From Styela clava (Eukaryota; Chordata; Ascidiacea; Stolidobranchia; Styelidae), in contig NC_135251.1 of the NCBI RefSeq assembly GCF_964204865.1, forward strand, positions 29,116,943-29,180,942: DNA of 64,000 bases, read 5' to 3'. A program made the position numbers and the translations under genes. This document shows, one piece after another, positions 36,726-48,310 of this stretch. The number at the start of each line of letters is the position of its first letter. The stretch's first letter is position 1. The notes beneath the pieces were generated by a model. It ran no database searches. It was not told where the DNA came from and saw only the letters and a program-made list of their open reading frames with translations.

Positions 36726-37488
36726 GCGGATTCACGGCAATTTTGAAACTTTTTGCCAGAATTCAAATCTCGACTATATGCTTGTCAGTTCAAAATACTT
36801 ATTGTTTATACCGGTAATTATATTTTTTATGTATTGCTAACAATAAGTTGAATTTATTCAAATCTACGATAAAAAAAAATTAGCCACCGCTGATTTTTCA
36901 TTATGCATCTTTGAAAGCTTTTCCTTGCTTATTCATTATTTTTTTATAATTATTTTTTATTGTTTCATTTTACCACTTTCTCGTCTCCTCAACTTCTTCA
37001 TTTACCTATATTTCTCATTTATATATTATCAAATATTTTGAAATTCTCAACATGAGATCTGTATCAGTTTTGATTATGTAGCATATTAGAAATAATGTTG
37101 ATATTTTAATTTAAAAATGCATGACGTACACAGAATAGACCTCTATTTGTTAATTTGTACTATGTTCAATGTTGCGCATATCAATATTGGAACATAAGGT
37201 TTTGTATCATTCAGTATGCAGGAATAAATGGTGAACTGCTTAGTAAAGCTGTTCCCACACACTCCTGGTAGGGCAAGAAACCGTTCTCAGTGCCTCCTCC
37301 GAAGTGGGCTACTGCACTCCATCCATGCATAATCCTGTGTTTTTCGCAGCTGTATATTCTGTTACAACTACATTTATATTTTACTATCGATAAGTAATTT
37401 GACAGTCTCTGTGTAAAGTGTGGAATATTTGTATTTCTTTTTTTTAGTTAATCATGCACTTTGTTCAATTTTCTGTTGGTAGTGATGT
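36726..37488. other. Intergenic, 3' flank of the SLC49-like gene
   Basis: AT-rich with no gene. Presumably it contains the 3' UTR; an AATAAA occurs near 37222. Confidence 0.45.
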
Positions 37489-37509
37489 AAATAAAACGGT
37501 TCCATTATC

Positions 37510-38012
37510 TTTGAACCCGCGTACATTTGAACCCGTACATCTGAACCCGTAATTTGAACCCAGAACAATTGCACCTGTATACTATTGCACCTATGGACAT
37601 TTGCACCTACGGACATTTGAACCCATACATTTCCACTCATGAATTTAAGCACCCGCATATAGATTGAACCCGCGGACATTTGAACCCGTGTACGTTTGCA
37701 CCCGCGTACATTTGAACCCATGTACATTTGCACCCGCGGACATTTAAACCCGTGTACGTTTGCACCCGCGTACATTTGAACCCATGTACATTTGCACCTG
37801 CGGACATTTGAACCCATGTACATTTGAACCCACGAACATTTGCACCCGCGGACATTTGAACCCATGTACATTTGAACCCACGAACATTTGCACCCGCGGA
37901 CATTTGAACCCATGTATATTTCCACCCACAGACATTTGAACCCACGTATATTTGAACCAACGTATATTATATTTGAACTCGCGTACATTTGAACCCACGT
38001 ACATTTTCACAA
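37510..38012 (-). repeat. 16-bp minisatellite array, left inverted end of the MULE
   Basis: About 30 units of a 16-mer, on the minus strand AAATGT-NNNYGGGT-KC (alternating ...GGGTTC and ...GGGTGC). Because 16 is not a multiple of 3 and no stop arises, all three minus-strand frames stay open, giving overlapping pseudo-proteins rich in SNVHGFKC-like repeats. These are not genes. Confidence 0.95.
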
Positions 38013-39195
38013 AAAATGTTTGCCCCAACGGCAATTTCCAGTCGCAAATAATTTTCATGTTACAGGCGCAAGCTCAATATTCTAAATTTCAACACTGTTT
38101 CACTTGTAGTTAGTTTTGGTGTATATGCATTTACCCGCTTCTACGAAGCAAGCATTTTTGAGTGTCATTGTAGTCCGAGGGATAAACGTCTCGTAACGAT
38201 ATAAACAACATTGTTCTGCCAAGGTCTGTTTTCTTTTGCTGTTTTTTTTACATTGACATTTGTAAAACCTTATCTCATTCGTTAGCCGCGATCTCCAAAA
38301 CAGACGATGACCTAGAAAGCGGTATTTCGTTGAAATACCTGAAACCAGGGCTAATACGGAACAAATATCTCACAGACCAATGAAGTCCTAATGAGGGTCT
38401 TACTAAAACTAGCTTTACAGTAATATTTTTAGTGGTCAACTCCTATAAGTTTGTTCTGAAATTATTGCACCGAAAACGCCTACTATGATATCCCGCCCAG
38501 CATGAGATTTGGGCCTCTGTGGCCACTTCATGTTTTCTTGCTAGCATGTTACAAAATTGTTATATGTATGCATACACACGACCACGCTTTACTGCTGAAA
38601 ATAAGTGTTGTCTCAAATCAGGTTTTGCCATTTTTCCTAAAATCAATCTATAAATTGAATACTATTGTCTGTATATAAATAAATAAACGCACAGATTCTT
38701 CGTTTCTAAGAAAATATGAAATTAAGATAATGAAACTATGCCATTTTTGTAACAACATGTTCATAGCCAAATGCCAGTTTTATTGAAGTATTGTTTCATT
38801 AGAATGTCAGAACAAAACTATACATAGAAATCGTAAGTCAAGTAAATATGTTGAATATTCAAAAGTGAAGAAGTTTTAAAACCATTATCGTGGCCAAAAA
38901 TGGTTTTTGCTGTTTACACTATTTAGAGTAAATCGAACATATTCAGCATATAAGGTCTGTTATATATATTATTGCAATTTACAAACGACGTCATAGGTTA
39001 CGGATTACATTTATTTTAATATCTCAATAAAGTTATCACTCACAAATTTGTGTCGAATGGGCGATCAATTTTGAGATAGAGTAGCTATGGACGTTTTACA
39101 AAATGGGAATTTATCAATTATGATACAATAGTTAAACAACAAATCAAAATAATGACGATAAACGAAGTTTTACGATATCACGATCAAAGTCAAAA

Positions 39196-40590
39196 TCAAA
39201 TAGACTGCATTTGAGCTATTGAGTCGAGATACCTCAGCTTGTCGGTTTCAGTTCCATATGAAAAAACTTTAACTGACAACCTAACAGCAAGTTGTACATA
39301 CTTTGATCTTTGGTGGGCCGTAACTCCTACATGAGCATTTGCCGCAGTCAGTTTGTGGACCGCAATGTCTTTTCGTAGGCCATTCAGCAATCCCCATATA
39401 CTCGGATGTTTGCATCGGAACATTCCTTGTAAGGCGTTGTGAAATCCTTCTACAGCGTTTGTTGTTCTTGGGGCCGAAGGCATCATTTCAATCTTTTTGG
39501 CATAGTTCCACAATCGAGGAGAAATCTTGCTTCTCTTGGACGTGAACCCACTTGAGGTCCACGAATGTAGGTAGATTCAAAATATTTCAAAAGTTGATTG
39601 CATTCGGGCGAATCTTCGAAGGTGTCGCAAGGCAAGGTGAAGACTTCGGCAACCTCGTTAATGGGAACAAAAGCCAGAGCTGCCAAACTTCTAATTTTCA
39701 TATTGAAAGAGGGTAAACATTCAAACTTCTCTTTTAATCCGATAGAACCAACTTTTCGAATTATAGCTTGTGAGTTGTGACAGGTGAAAATAACATCCTT
39801 TAATATCGGCCAAAGGAAATTGTGCATGGAATGTATTGATAGCTGCTATTTCAAAATCAACAATGATTTTGGGGGGGTTAGCATTTGGGAAAATGATTTT
39901 CAACACTTCCAACATCTGAACGTATGTTTCTTGTCGCTTGTCTCGTAATAGGAAATATACGCATGGTGGATAGGATGCGCCCACTTTACAGTGAATTGTA
40001 TACAACTGGAAGAAAATATCGGGCACCACATCAAATGTACCGTCGCCAAGATATGTGTCACTATCTAGATGTGCAAGTATTGATCGATCTCCAATGGCCA
40101 TTATCCGATGACGATACTCCGGGCCAGTGTCATGCAAAATGATATCTAAATATTCGCTCGGAATATCGAAGCTTGCACTTGTAGGATTCGTACGTGAACA
40201 ATTTTTCTGTCGCCTTACTCTGCGTATATTGGCCTCCAGAGTCGACTTGCCTGGCAAGCGCATTAGTACATCTGTTGATCTATTATTCAATACTTCACCT
40301 AAAATATATCTTGTCGATGTATTTGATGGTGTTGATGCTGCTTCTTTTAATGTTGCACGGATGATCCCAACTTCAGTCTTAATGCTGTCGCCAGAATTAC
40401 TGTGATATCCTAGTTCTTTTATTACATTTTCACCGATCGTAACAACAGTCGATTTACATCAAAATTTCCTAAACTGACGGCAGCGCCAATGAGTAGCATC
40501 TGAAACCCGATCATTTCGCTTACAATATTCGTGGGTTTTGTAAATCAGTAAGTCGTTTCCTCTTGTGGTCTTGGAAAATGTAGGCGCCAT
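39196..40590 (-). pseudogene. FLYWCH-MULE transposase, broken
   Basis: A transposase of the Mutator-like superfamily. It starts at ATG 40590. Residues about 1-60 form a FLYWCH-type zinc finger (LLIYKTHEYCKRND, then THWRCRQ, a later Cys and a distal HxN end). Next comes the MULE DDE domain. The first D is in YLGDGTFDVV and the second in IIVDFEIAAIN, followed by the GCYFHLSQ block. The catalytic E is in NAVEGFHNALQ, close to the C-terminus (stop at 39196-39198). It is inactivated by an in-frame TGA at 40459-40461, probably a decayed CGA arginine codon, and by frameshifts near 39775 and 39525. Otherwise the frame is well kept over about 460 codons, so the decay is moderate. It lies centrally in the foldback element 37498-42391 and is presumably its own mobilising gene. 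Confidence 0.85.
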
Positions 40591-41007
40591 GTTTCCAACT
40601 TATTTTCGCAAAGGGACTTGTCATCTTCGCAGCTGCAACGTCCTGAAGAAACAGTTTGGAATTGTCTGCGAGGGAAAAAGGGCATTGATGCGAGGAAAAA
40701 CTTTGCGCGGGATCGAACTAACACATCAATTAAAATCCTTGCTCGTGCTCTTCAAGAGACGTCGACCGTTCAAAGCACAAATCATACTCCCCAATTTTGG
40801 CTCGCATTCTACAGCGGAACATTTTGTCCATTGAGTCTTATGATATCGACAATTGCGATGACAATGACAGATGGAGTATAATATAAATATATAATATAAT
40901 TTAAATATATAGAAAATAGTTGTAATAAAGCCTTCGAGTATATAATCGAGAATTCCGTGGTAATATTGATTGTTTTCGCAACGTATGCACCTTCCAATCC
41001 TATATAC

Positions 41008-41620
41008 CAGGGGTGGCCAACAAGTCGATCGCGATCGACCGGTCGATCGCCACGTTTCGAGTAGTCGATCGCGTCTGATGTTGAGTGAATTTAATAACAT
41101 ACCCCAAAAAATGGACTTGAACCGGTTTAATACAGCGCCTGTTGTGTGTTTTAAACAGGAAGAATATAGTACTGTACATGCGCAAAATACGATATACACA
41201 TGCGGTAATTTGGTATGGACAAGCCCGATAGAGCAAATCATTATGTAATAAATGCAAGTTTCACTGCTGCCAAGTTTTAGAAATGAACTTGCAGAATATC
41301 GTGTGTCTCGACTGGCAAACAATCCTACAATAATTTCTGCACTATGCGAAAGTTATTGTCTCACTCCAAAGAGTATGTGTGATAAATTTTATCTGCAACG
41401 GTAGCAGTGGCATCAAAATGCCAAATTTTTTTCTAATTCTAAGCAAGCAAAAAAGTGGATTTGAAGAAAATTGTAAATTAGATACTGAAGTTTTAGCAGT
41501 CATGTGATAATAATACATGGATATTTTTCAAGGGTTTTTGAGGAATTGAAAACTCTTACGACTAAAAATTAGACAGGCCCTATATCTGAATTGTATGATT
41601 TGAATAAATCTAAAATACTA
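41008..41620. mobile_element. hAT-type repeat with a CAGGGGTGGCCAAC end, copy 2, nested in the MULE
   Basis: Similar to 13905-14500 and 43451-43950 from the CAGGGGTGGCCAAC end through CAGTCATGTGATAAT, GACTAAAAATTAGACAGGCCC and TGAATAAATCTAAA. The right part present in copy 3 is missing: similarity stops where the minisatellite begins. It carries the empty version of the site occupied by the MITE at 14150. Confidence 0.75.
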
Positions 41621-41640
41621 TAGTATATAGCATGGAAGGA

Positions 41641-42388
41641 TAAGGGTGTATATGTGAAGACGCTAATATCCGTAAATGCAAATGCCCATGGGTGTAGATG
41701 TTCATGGGTGCAAATGTCTGTGGGTACAATTGTACGCGGGTGTAAAAGTACGCGGGTGTAAATCTATGTAGGTTCAAATGTCCGCGGGTGCAAATGTACA
41801 TGGGTTCAAATGTCCGCGGGTGCAAATGTTCGTGGGTTCAAATGTACATGGGTTCAAATGTTCGCGGGTGCAAATGTACATGGGTTCAAATGTCCGCGGG
41901 TGCAAATGTTCGTGGGTTCAAATGTACATGGGTTCAAATGTTCGTGGGTTCAAATGTACATGGGTTCAAATGTCCGCGGGTGCAAATGTTCGTGGGTTCA
42001 AATGTACATGGGTTCAAATGTTCGTGGGTGCAAATGTACATGGGTTCAAATGTCCGCGGGTGCAAATGTACATGGGTTCAAATGTTCGCGGGTGCAAATG
42101 TACATGGGTTCAAATGTACGCGGGTGCAAACGTAGACGGGTTCAAATGTCCGCGGGTGCAAATGTACATGGGTTCAAATGTACGCGGGTGCAAACGTACA
42201 CGGGTTCAAATGTCCGCGGGTTCAATCTATATGCGGGTGCTAAAATCCACGGGTGGAAATGTATGGGTTCAAATGTCCGTAGGTGCAAATGTCCATAGAT
42301 GCAATAGTATACAGGTGCAATTGTCCTGGGTTCAAATTACGGGTTCAGATGTACGGGTTCAAATGTACGTAGGTTCAAATGTGCTGTC
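41641..42388 (+). repeat. 16-bp minisatellite array, right inverted end of the MULE
   Basis: About 43 units of the same 16-mer on the plus strand (consensus AAATGTACATGGGTTC / AAATGTCCGCGGGTGC), inverted relative to 37510-38012. The inner part, 41641-41760, is more degenerate. The array is longer than the left one, so the arms have diverged in copy number. The long open frames in all three phases come from the repeat length and are not genes. Confidence 0.95.
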
Positions 42389-42400
42389 ACCAAATAAAAC

Positions 42401-43450
42401 CCATTTTAAATATATACCATTCATGTGGACTTTCTTTTGACAACGTTTAAATTAGACCGCAACTTACTATTTAGGCTTCATAGCAGATCACACCTCTCAA
42501 CTCGGTATATTTTGCACTTTGATTCTGCCCATGCTACAGGATGCTGATATATATTGAGTTCCTTCTTTTTGACTTTCTTTCCTTCTTTTTCGCTCCAAGA
42601 CAAGGCTGCCCGGGTTTATGCTATACGAATAAATTACCCTTCGAGGATGATATATATGTATAGTTTTCTGAAACTTGCTTAGTTTGACTTTGAATCCTGA
42701 ATTATACATCTCAACAGAGCCGAAGATATATAATCCCTGACTAATTTCACGAATCTTCAGATTACGTTTTGCCAATAGACCAGTGCAATTTCATTTCCAT
42801 CCTAAATTCCTACAAAAAATTTTGAAAATGCTAACATTGGTAAATATTACACTACACTTTTCGTTGGTTGACACTGAGACAGATGAACAGCAACTGATAA
42901 CCATGTACGTTAATTCGTATTTATTTCCGATTATCACCAAATGAAATTTGTAATTGTCCACCAATTAGTGATGCGACATGCGTTTTGCCAATTTGATGCA
43001 GTCATCACTGGGTGGTCGACTAATTCTGTGATTGAGTCTTGTAATTATGCTCGAAACAAATCGACATTTTGCGTGCTACTTGGCTTGCAGTACATCTTAT
43101 TTTAGCCGTATCTAATAAATAAATATGAATGCTTTAACCCGTTCAATTGCTATTCCTCAACATTGATAAAAAGGATTCTTTGTCTTCAAAGCCAACAATT
43201 AATAGAGTATCGGGGATGAATTTTAAGAGCAGCAATTCGGAATCTCAACTTGATACTTTTGCAGGTATAGTTATATGTTGGAGATCAACACAATATACAG
43301 CAAGAAATATAATTCAGGTATGTTCTCCTCTTATGGAGATAATATTCTACATTTCCCAAATTTCAATGTTATAACATAGGGCCGTGATATGGGCCCTACA
43401 TATAATGTCGATGTCGTTTGGATGATTCTTTATAAATGAATACCACACAA
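42401..43450. other. Intergenic, nothing recognised
   Basis: AT-rich DNA between the foldback element and a hAT-type repeat. No gene or repeat family is seen. Confidence 0.5.
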
Positions 43451-44211
43451 CAGGTGTGGCCAACACGTCGATCGCCACGTCTCGAGTAGTCGAACGCGTC
43501 TGATGTTGAGTAAGTTTAAATAACATACACAAATAATTGCCTTGAACCGGGATAATACAGTGTATCATGTGTTTAAAAACATGAAGAATATACTACTGTG
43601 CATACGCAAAATACGATATACACATGCAGTAATTGGGTATGGACAAGCCCGATGGAGCATATTATTATGTAACAAATGCAAGAAATGAACTTGCGGAATA
43701 TCGTGTGTCTTCTACAATAATTTCTGCACTGTGCGAAAGTTATTATTGTCTCACTTATTCTAATTCCAAGCGATCAAAGAATCGAACTTGAAGAAAATTG
43801 TAAATTAGATAACGAAGTTTGAGCAGTCATGTTAGATAATATATGGATACTTTTCAAGGTTTTTTGAGGAATTGGAAACACTTACGACTAAAAATTAGAC
43901 AGGCCCTAGATCTGAATTGTATGATTTGAATAAATCTAAATTAATAATGAATAATGAAACATTTACTCCGGGTAAAATTATATAATCAGTTTAACAAATT
44001 GAATGGAATATAAAAAATGCAAATATTTGTGGCAATTTCATTGAGAATGCGCCTGCAGAACTGAGCTTATTGGCAGTGGTAAAATTTTTGTACGCGCGTG
44101 TGTATTTATCTGCGTATTCAGTATCCCTTCATTTTTGTTTATGACCTTATTACCGCGAGCTATTTTAAAGATTTTAGTCGATCGCGATCGAAAGCAAATT
44201 GGCAACCCCTG
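43451..44211. mobile_element. hAT-type repeat, copy 3, complete
   Basis: A 761-bp element. The left end is CAGGTGTGGCCAAC and the inverted right end is TTGGCAACCCCTG, preceded by the CGATCGCGATCG stretch. Flanks are ccacacaa (43443-43450) and ccatacaa (44212-44219), a 7-of-8 target duplication. This copy defines both ends of the family seen at 13905 and 41008. No transposase is present. Confidence 0.82.
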
Positions 44212-44557
44212 CCATACAACAACAAAACCGAAAAGGTATTTTCTGGTCTATTAAATGCAGGCACACGGTTCGATGCCAGGATAATTCATAAAATCACTAT
44301 ATGCATGGCACGCATATCAGTAAGTAATCTGTGACTTATGTAACATTTGTGAATCAGTCATTTTATTAATCATTTATAATTTTGGGCTGTCATCACTTTC
44401 TTTTTATATGCAAAGAGTTTATTGTGTCTATAATTACACGTTTTCAGTTTAATAAACTAAAAATTTGATATAGGTGAAAGCACGATTAAAAATATAAATA
44501 TAACAAAATATTGCCACATTCTAAACTTATCATATCATTTTCACAGATCGTTTAGAA

Positions 44558-45595
44558 CAGTGGTCGGCAACCACCAGGCCGCGGCCCATCACCGGTCGGC
44601 GGAAAGGTTACTACCGGTCCGCAGAAAGATGACCTAAAACAGACAAGGCCCTGATAACATATAAGCAATCTACAAACCCTACGACTGAAAGCTGGTGTTC
44701 CGTGTTGTTGTCTTCAAATTCTTTTTTATATTTTGGCATATTTTAAGACACAGTTTTCAAGAAGATTTTATTTCTTGTGATAAATGTTTGCACGGATTTC
44801 CGAAAGTTGAAACAATAACTAAACAGCTAAATGTAAACGTAACAATTTAAATATCATCGCTCAAATCACATTTTTAATCATGTTCGGGAACATTGACTCG
44901 TTTTCGTAATGTAAATTATAAAAGTTGCCTAAAGCTGGGAATATTTAAAACCCGACTCGTGGAATACTCTTAAAGAGGCAATAAATTCATTTACTAGTAA
45001 AAGTACAAGTAGGATTTTTGACGCCAGAAAGACGACCAATGAAGGAGAACTACGTTGTTGCCTTTCCTAAATTCAGGCCTAAATAAACGATGCGTGCACA
45101 TCTAAACAAGTTCATATATCATATTAAAATTGCATTGCTATTAACGGCTACGAACAGCCAGTTTTAAATATTTCTCATTGGTACTTCAGTGTACTTTTGT
45201 TCTCTGAAGTAATGAATTTGTTACGTCTTTTTACAACTTGAGTCATTGGTCTTGTTGTAATTTCACCTGACAGTGTTTATTGCTTATTCGGATAGTTTCC
45301 ACGAAATTTAGAAATTTTTGTTTGTTGTTCCGCGAAAAATTCATAATCTAAAAAGTGTTCCGCGGTTCGAAAAAGATGGTAAATATCGATGTTTCATACA
45401 ATCTCCGGATTGGAAACAATAGCACAAATGCCGATCTCGCAATAAATATCATCACCTTCGTTTCTGTGTATATTGTCAACATAAATTTTCTTTTGAATTC
45501 ATTACATAAGCTTAGTTCGTTTATATAAAGGTGGTCCGTCAAAATTTTGGCCAGGCTAAACCGGTCCGTCACTTAAAAAAGGTTGCCGACCACTG
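44558..45595. mobile_element. hAT element, non-autonomous, perfect target duplication
   Basis: A 1,038-bp element with ends CAGTGGTCGGCAACC and GGTTGCCGACCACTG, perfect inverted repeats of 15 bp. It is flanked by GTTTAGAA on both sides (44550-44557 and 45596-45603). Subterminal GC-rich CCGGTCCG motifs lie at both ends. No transposase frame is seen. It lies just beyond the 3' end of the gene at 45742. Confidence 0.92.
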
Positions 45596-45741
45596 GTTTA
45601 GAATACAACGTTTAAATTTCAGTTTAGAGTCTTGGTTCACATTTCCTGAAACACTCACTGGAGAAAATTTGTTTGCTGATTTTGGTCTCGGACACGGATC
45701 ACTCGTACCGTATAGCTGTCAAGGCACACTTTATCGGAGAT

Positions 45742-47012
45742 TCATTCCATTTTCAAAGTGTTTTCTTCGATAACCCTTTCAATTTCAACATCTTCAATTA
45801 CTTCCTTTCCACTAGTCGTGTCAGCATACTCTTGATTATCTTCACTTGATGTGGAAGGAAGTCCTTTCTCTCTGTGAATACTTCTTTGATTATTGTTAAG
45901 TTTTGTGGGCAATGATGATTTTCTTCTTGATTTACGACTTTTTCTCAATCTTGGCTGACTATTTTGTAGTTTTTGTTGTGTTCTGATTTCAGTTATCAAG
46001 TTATTGCACGTTTCAATGCAATCTGATTTGAGTTTGGTCTTTGCTTTTGTTGATATTGCATTGACGTGATCTCGAAGCTCTCTTAGGAGAGATAATAAAT
46101 ACCCTGTGACACTTTTTTGTGCACTCAGATGACTGTTTGCATTTCTGATCAGTTCAACGCTTTCTTTTACGTGTTTCATAGCTGGTTCCTTCTTCTTGTT
46201 ACTCAAAGCAAGTCGGGCTGCGTAAAACGCCAAAAGAGCCGCTTGGAGTGGTCGTGAAGAGATATCCATGACCTCATGGGCTGCTTTCATGAGGCGGCGA
46301 GGTGAAATATCTAAAATCTTTTCGTAAAAATTTAAAACCTCTTTTTCAAGGGTAGCAATATCTCGAAATTTCTGTTTTCGTATTAGACATTCGATGTAGT
46401 TCAAGATGGAGCTACTATAAGTCCAAGGACTCGTCTTCAGTGTCCAAATCTCTTTTATTTGTCTCATTGCTTCCAAGTACTTTTCGTCCTTCATGAGCGA
46501 AGTTATAGAATCTGAAGCAAAAAAAAGATACAGAATATAAAGTATAAACAGTATTTTATTATTCATGTTCCCGATTATACAATCACATTCATACCACAGA
46601 GTTAACAGAATGTCAGTAACGAGTTTCAATTTTTCCTGGAACAAATACTCACTCATAAACTAGATTCTAGAACAATAGTAGTTTAATTCAAATCTGATAG
46701 CCTCGACTTCCAGTTGGCTCAGATATTTTAAATATATTTACTCGGGGTTTTATCAACCAACAAAAACTATTTTATTATTATAGTTAACAATTATGACAGA
46801 TCAAGAAGCTTTACAACTTTGAACGATAAATCTATTTTTAAATCTACTTTTAATAACAGAAGTCAATTTCTGAAAAAAAAACGGTATCAGTGACCTTGCT
46901 CATGAGATCTCTTCAAAATATTACCTCGTAATGCCAATGCTCGCATATCTATTTTCAGCTTTTTTCTTCTTCGTCTGTGCTTAGGATATTGAATTAATTT
47001 AAACAATCCCAT
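45742..47012 (-). CDS. Unrecognised two-exon gene, 285-residue helical protein
   Basis: The function is not recognised. Exon 1 is 47012-46925 (29 codons plus one base, donor GTAATA). Exon 2 is 46511-45742, after a good polypyrimidine-AG acceptor (TTTTTTTGCTTCAG). The phase 1 join is exact, which supports the model. The N-terminus is very basic (PKHRRRRKKLK), possibly a targeting or nucleic-acid contact. Residues about 35-190 are predicted as packed amphipathic helices (KDEKYLEAMRQIKEIW, LQAALLAFYAARLALSNKKK), resembling a tetratricopeptide-like or helical-bundle fold. The tail is first basic and Ser-rich (LRKSRKSRRKSSLP) and then acidic (EDVEIERVIEEN). A longer open frame upstream of exon 2 reads through the intron and is rejected. 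A hAT element sits about 140 bp past the stop. The start codon is the first ATG of exon 1; further 5' non-coding exons are possible. Confidence 0.65.
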
Positions 47013-47251
47013 TTTTGTACTAGTTTCTTTACACAAAAAATTGATATTATATATACAATGAAAGAACATATCAAAACTAAATTTCAAAATATCTACAGTA
47101 ATCTATATTCTATCGTGACATATGAATTCAACAAATTTATGAATTACATAATAAGATCATACAACATGAGTTCAATACGATACGGTCGGTCAATATTCGT
47201 TTGAAATATTTATATGACTTCTTCTTGGTCTTTTGCTAATTATACCCTATG

Positions 47252-47345
47252 TTCAGTGGTGGGATTCAAATTTTATGTCAGCCGGTTCTATCACAAAAGT
47301 CATATTTTTTAGCCGGTTCTGTTACTTCCTAATTAACATTTCAAA
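47252..47345. mobile_element. hAT-like left-end fragment
   Basis: CAGTGGTGGGATTCAAAT followed by two copies of AGCCGGTTCT is a hAT-type terminus. No matching right end lies nearby. Confidence 0.45.
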
Positions 47346-47864
47346 ATAATGATTAAGTAAGCGTCATTATGTCAAAATTAGATGATTGTTGTATATATTA
47401 TATACTCGTTGATAATGAACTTAAAAACCTGAAGGTGTATGATCTACTGAAATCACATGCTTGAATGTTGATATTCTATAAAAATGCTGTTAAAAATATA
47501 AACACAAGAAATCTAGTCTTTATCGAAGAAAAAAAAGTTTACTGAAATTAAACTCAAATATTGCAGTTTTTACATCAAATATTTCTAAATGGAGACCTGA
47601 TTGTCATCAATTTCTTGATCTGTCGTCCCATGACTTGTACTTATGACGCAACAATTCAATTTTCAGACAAACAATCACAAAAGGAAAAAAATTACTACAA
47701 ATATAGAAATTAAAAGAACTGGTACGTGCGAACTTGATCATTTCACATTTAAAAAAAAACACTTGATCTCAAAAATCGGTGTGTCAGACAAGATGAGAAA
47801 ATCCATTGAATCCAAACCCGATTTCAACCATCTTGATACACCTATAGTCCTATACTAAGTGCAT

Positions 47865-48310
47865 TTTTAAACAAGAGAGTATTGCTCAAATATATGAAAA
47901 CGAAGGTCAAAACGAAATATATGGAAACGAAAGACAATTTTTTACGAACAATTCCTTGAAAATGATATCCTGAACAAAGCTGGAACTGTGGAACAGTTAT
48001 GGTCACTTACCAGTAGCCTACTTGTATCGGAGTACCGGTACCCAGACTGTCCTAGTTTGTCCACGCCCTGTGTCTACCGCACCCAGTAAAAGGCTTTCGA
48101 CTTTCGCTGAGCTCAAGATCTGCTGACATTCATTTTTCTTTTAATTTTGTTGACCACACGCCACCACACGCAACGTCGAAGTGAAAAACGATTTCCATAG
48201 AGCCAAGATAAATAAGTAAAAGTAATAGCCCTTAGCAACAACATAAACAACATCAACCACTGAAAATTTCAAAGCTATTGGTCCAGTAGTTGAGGAAAAA
48301 GCGATCGAAT
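47865..48310. repeat. Dispersed repeat, copy B
   Basis: Second copy of the repeat at 15420-16020 in the same orientation, with shared blocks in the same order (CTCAAATATATGAA, ATCCTGAAC, ACTGTGGAACAG, CTTACCAGTA, GTCCAGTAGTTGA). Class unknown. Confidence 0.6.

Larger units (their letters stand above)
37498..42391. mobile_element. Foldback-type MULE transposon with minisatellite inverted ends
   Basis: A 4,894-bp element bounded by a perfect 9-bp target duplication AAATAAAAC (37489-37497 and 42392-42400). It starts GGTTCCATTATC and ends, inverted, GGTGACAGCACA, sharing GGT at the very tip and TTTGAACC inward. Both ends continue into arrays of a 16-bp repeat in inverted orientation. The outer parts correspond unit by unit, including the irregular stretch with GCAATAGTATACAGGTGCAATTG (37571-37593 inverted, 42301-42323), which shows that they are a true inverted repeat. 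The centre carries a broken FLYWCH-MULE transposase gene on the minus strand and a hAT-type fragment at 41008. The plan resembles Drosophila foldback elements with their NOF/MULE transposase and 9-bp duplications. Confidence 0.85.

Noticed and set aside
37452..38058. Three overlapping 104-178-codon minus-strand frames with 16-residue repeats
   Set aside because: They arise because the 16-bp repeat has no stop in any frame. They have no start context, splice sites or frame preference.
41778..42440. 220-, 162- and 115-codon plus-strand repeat proteins
   Set aside because: Same artefact in the right arm of the foldback element.
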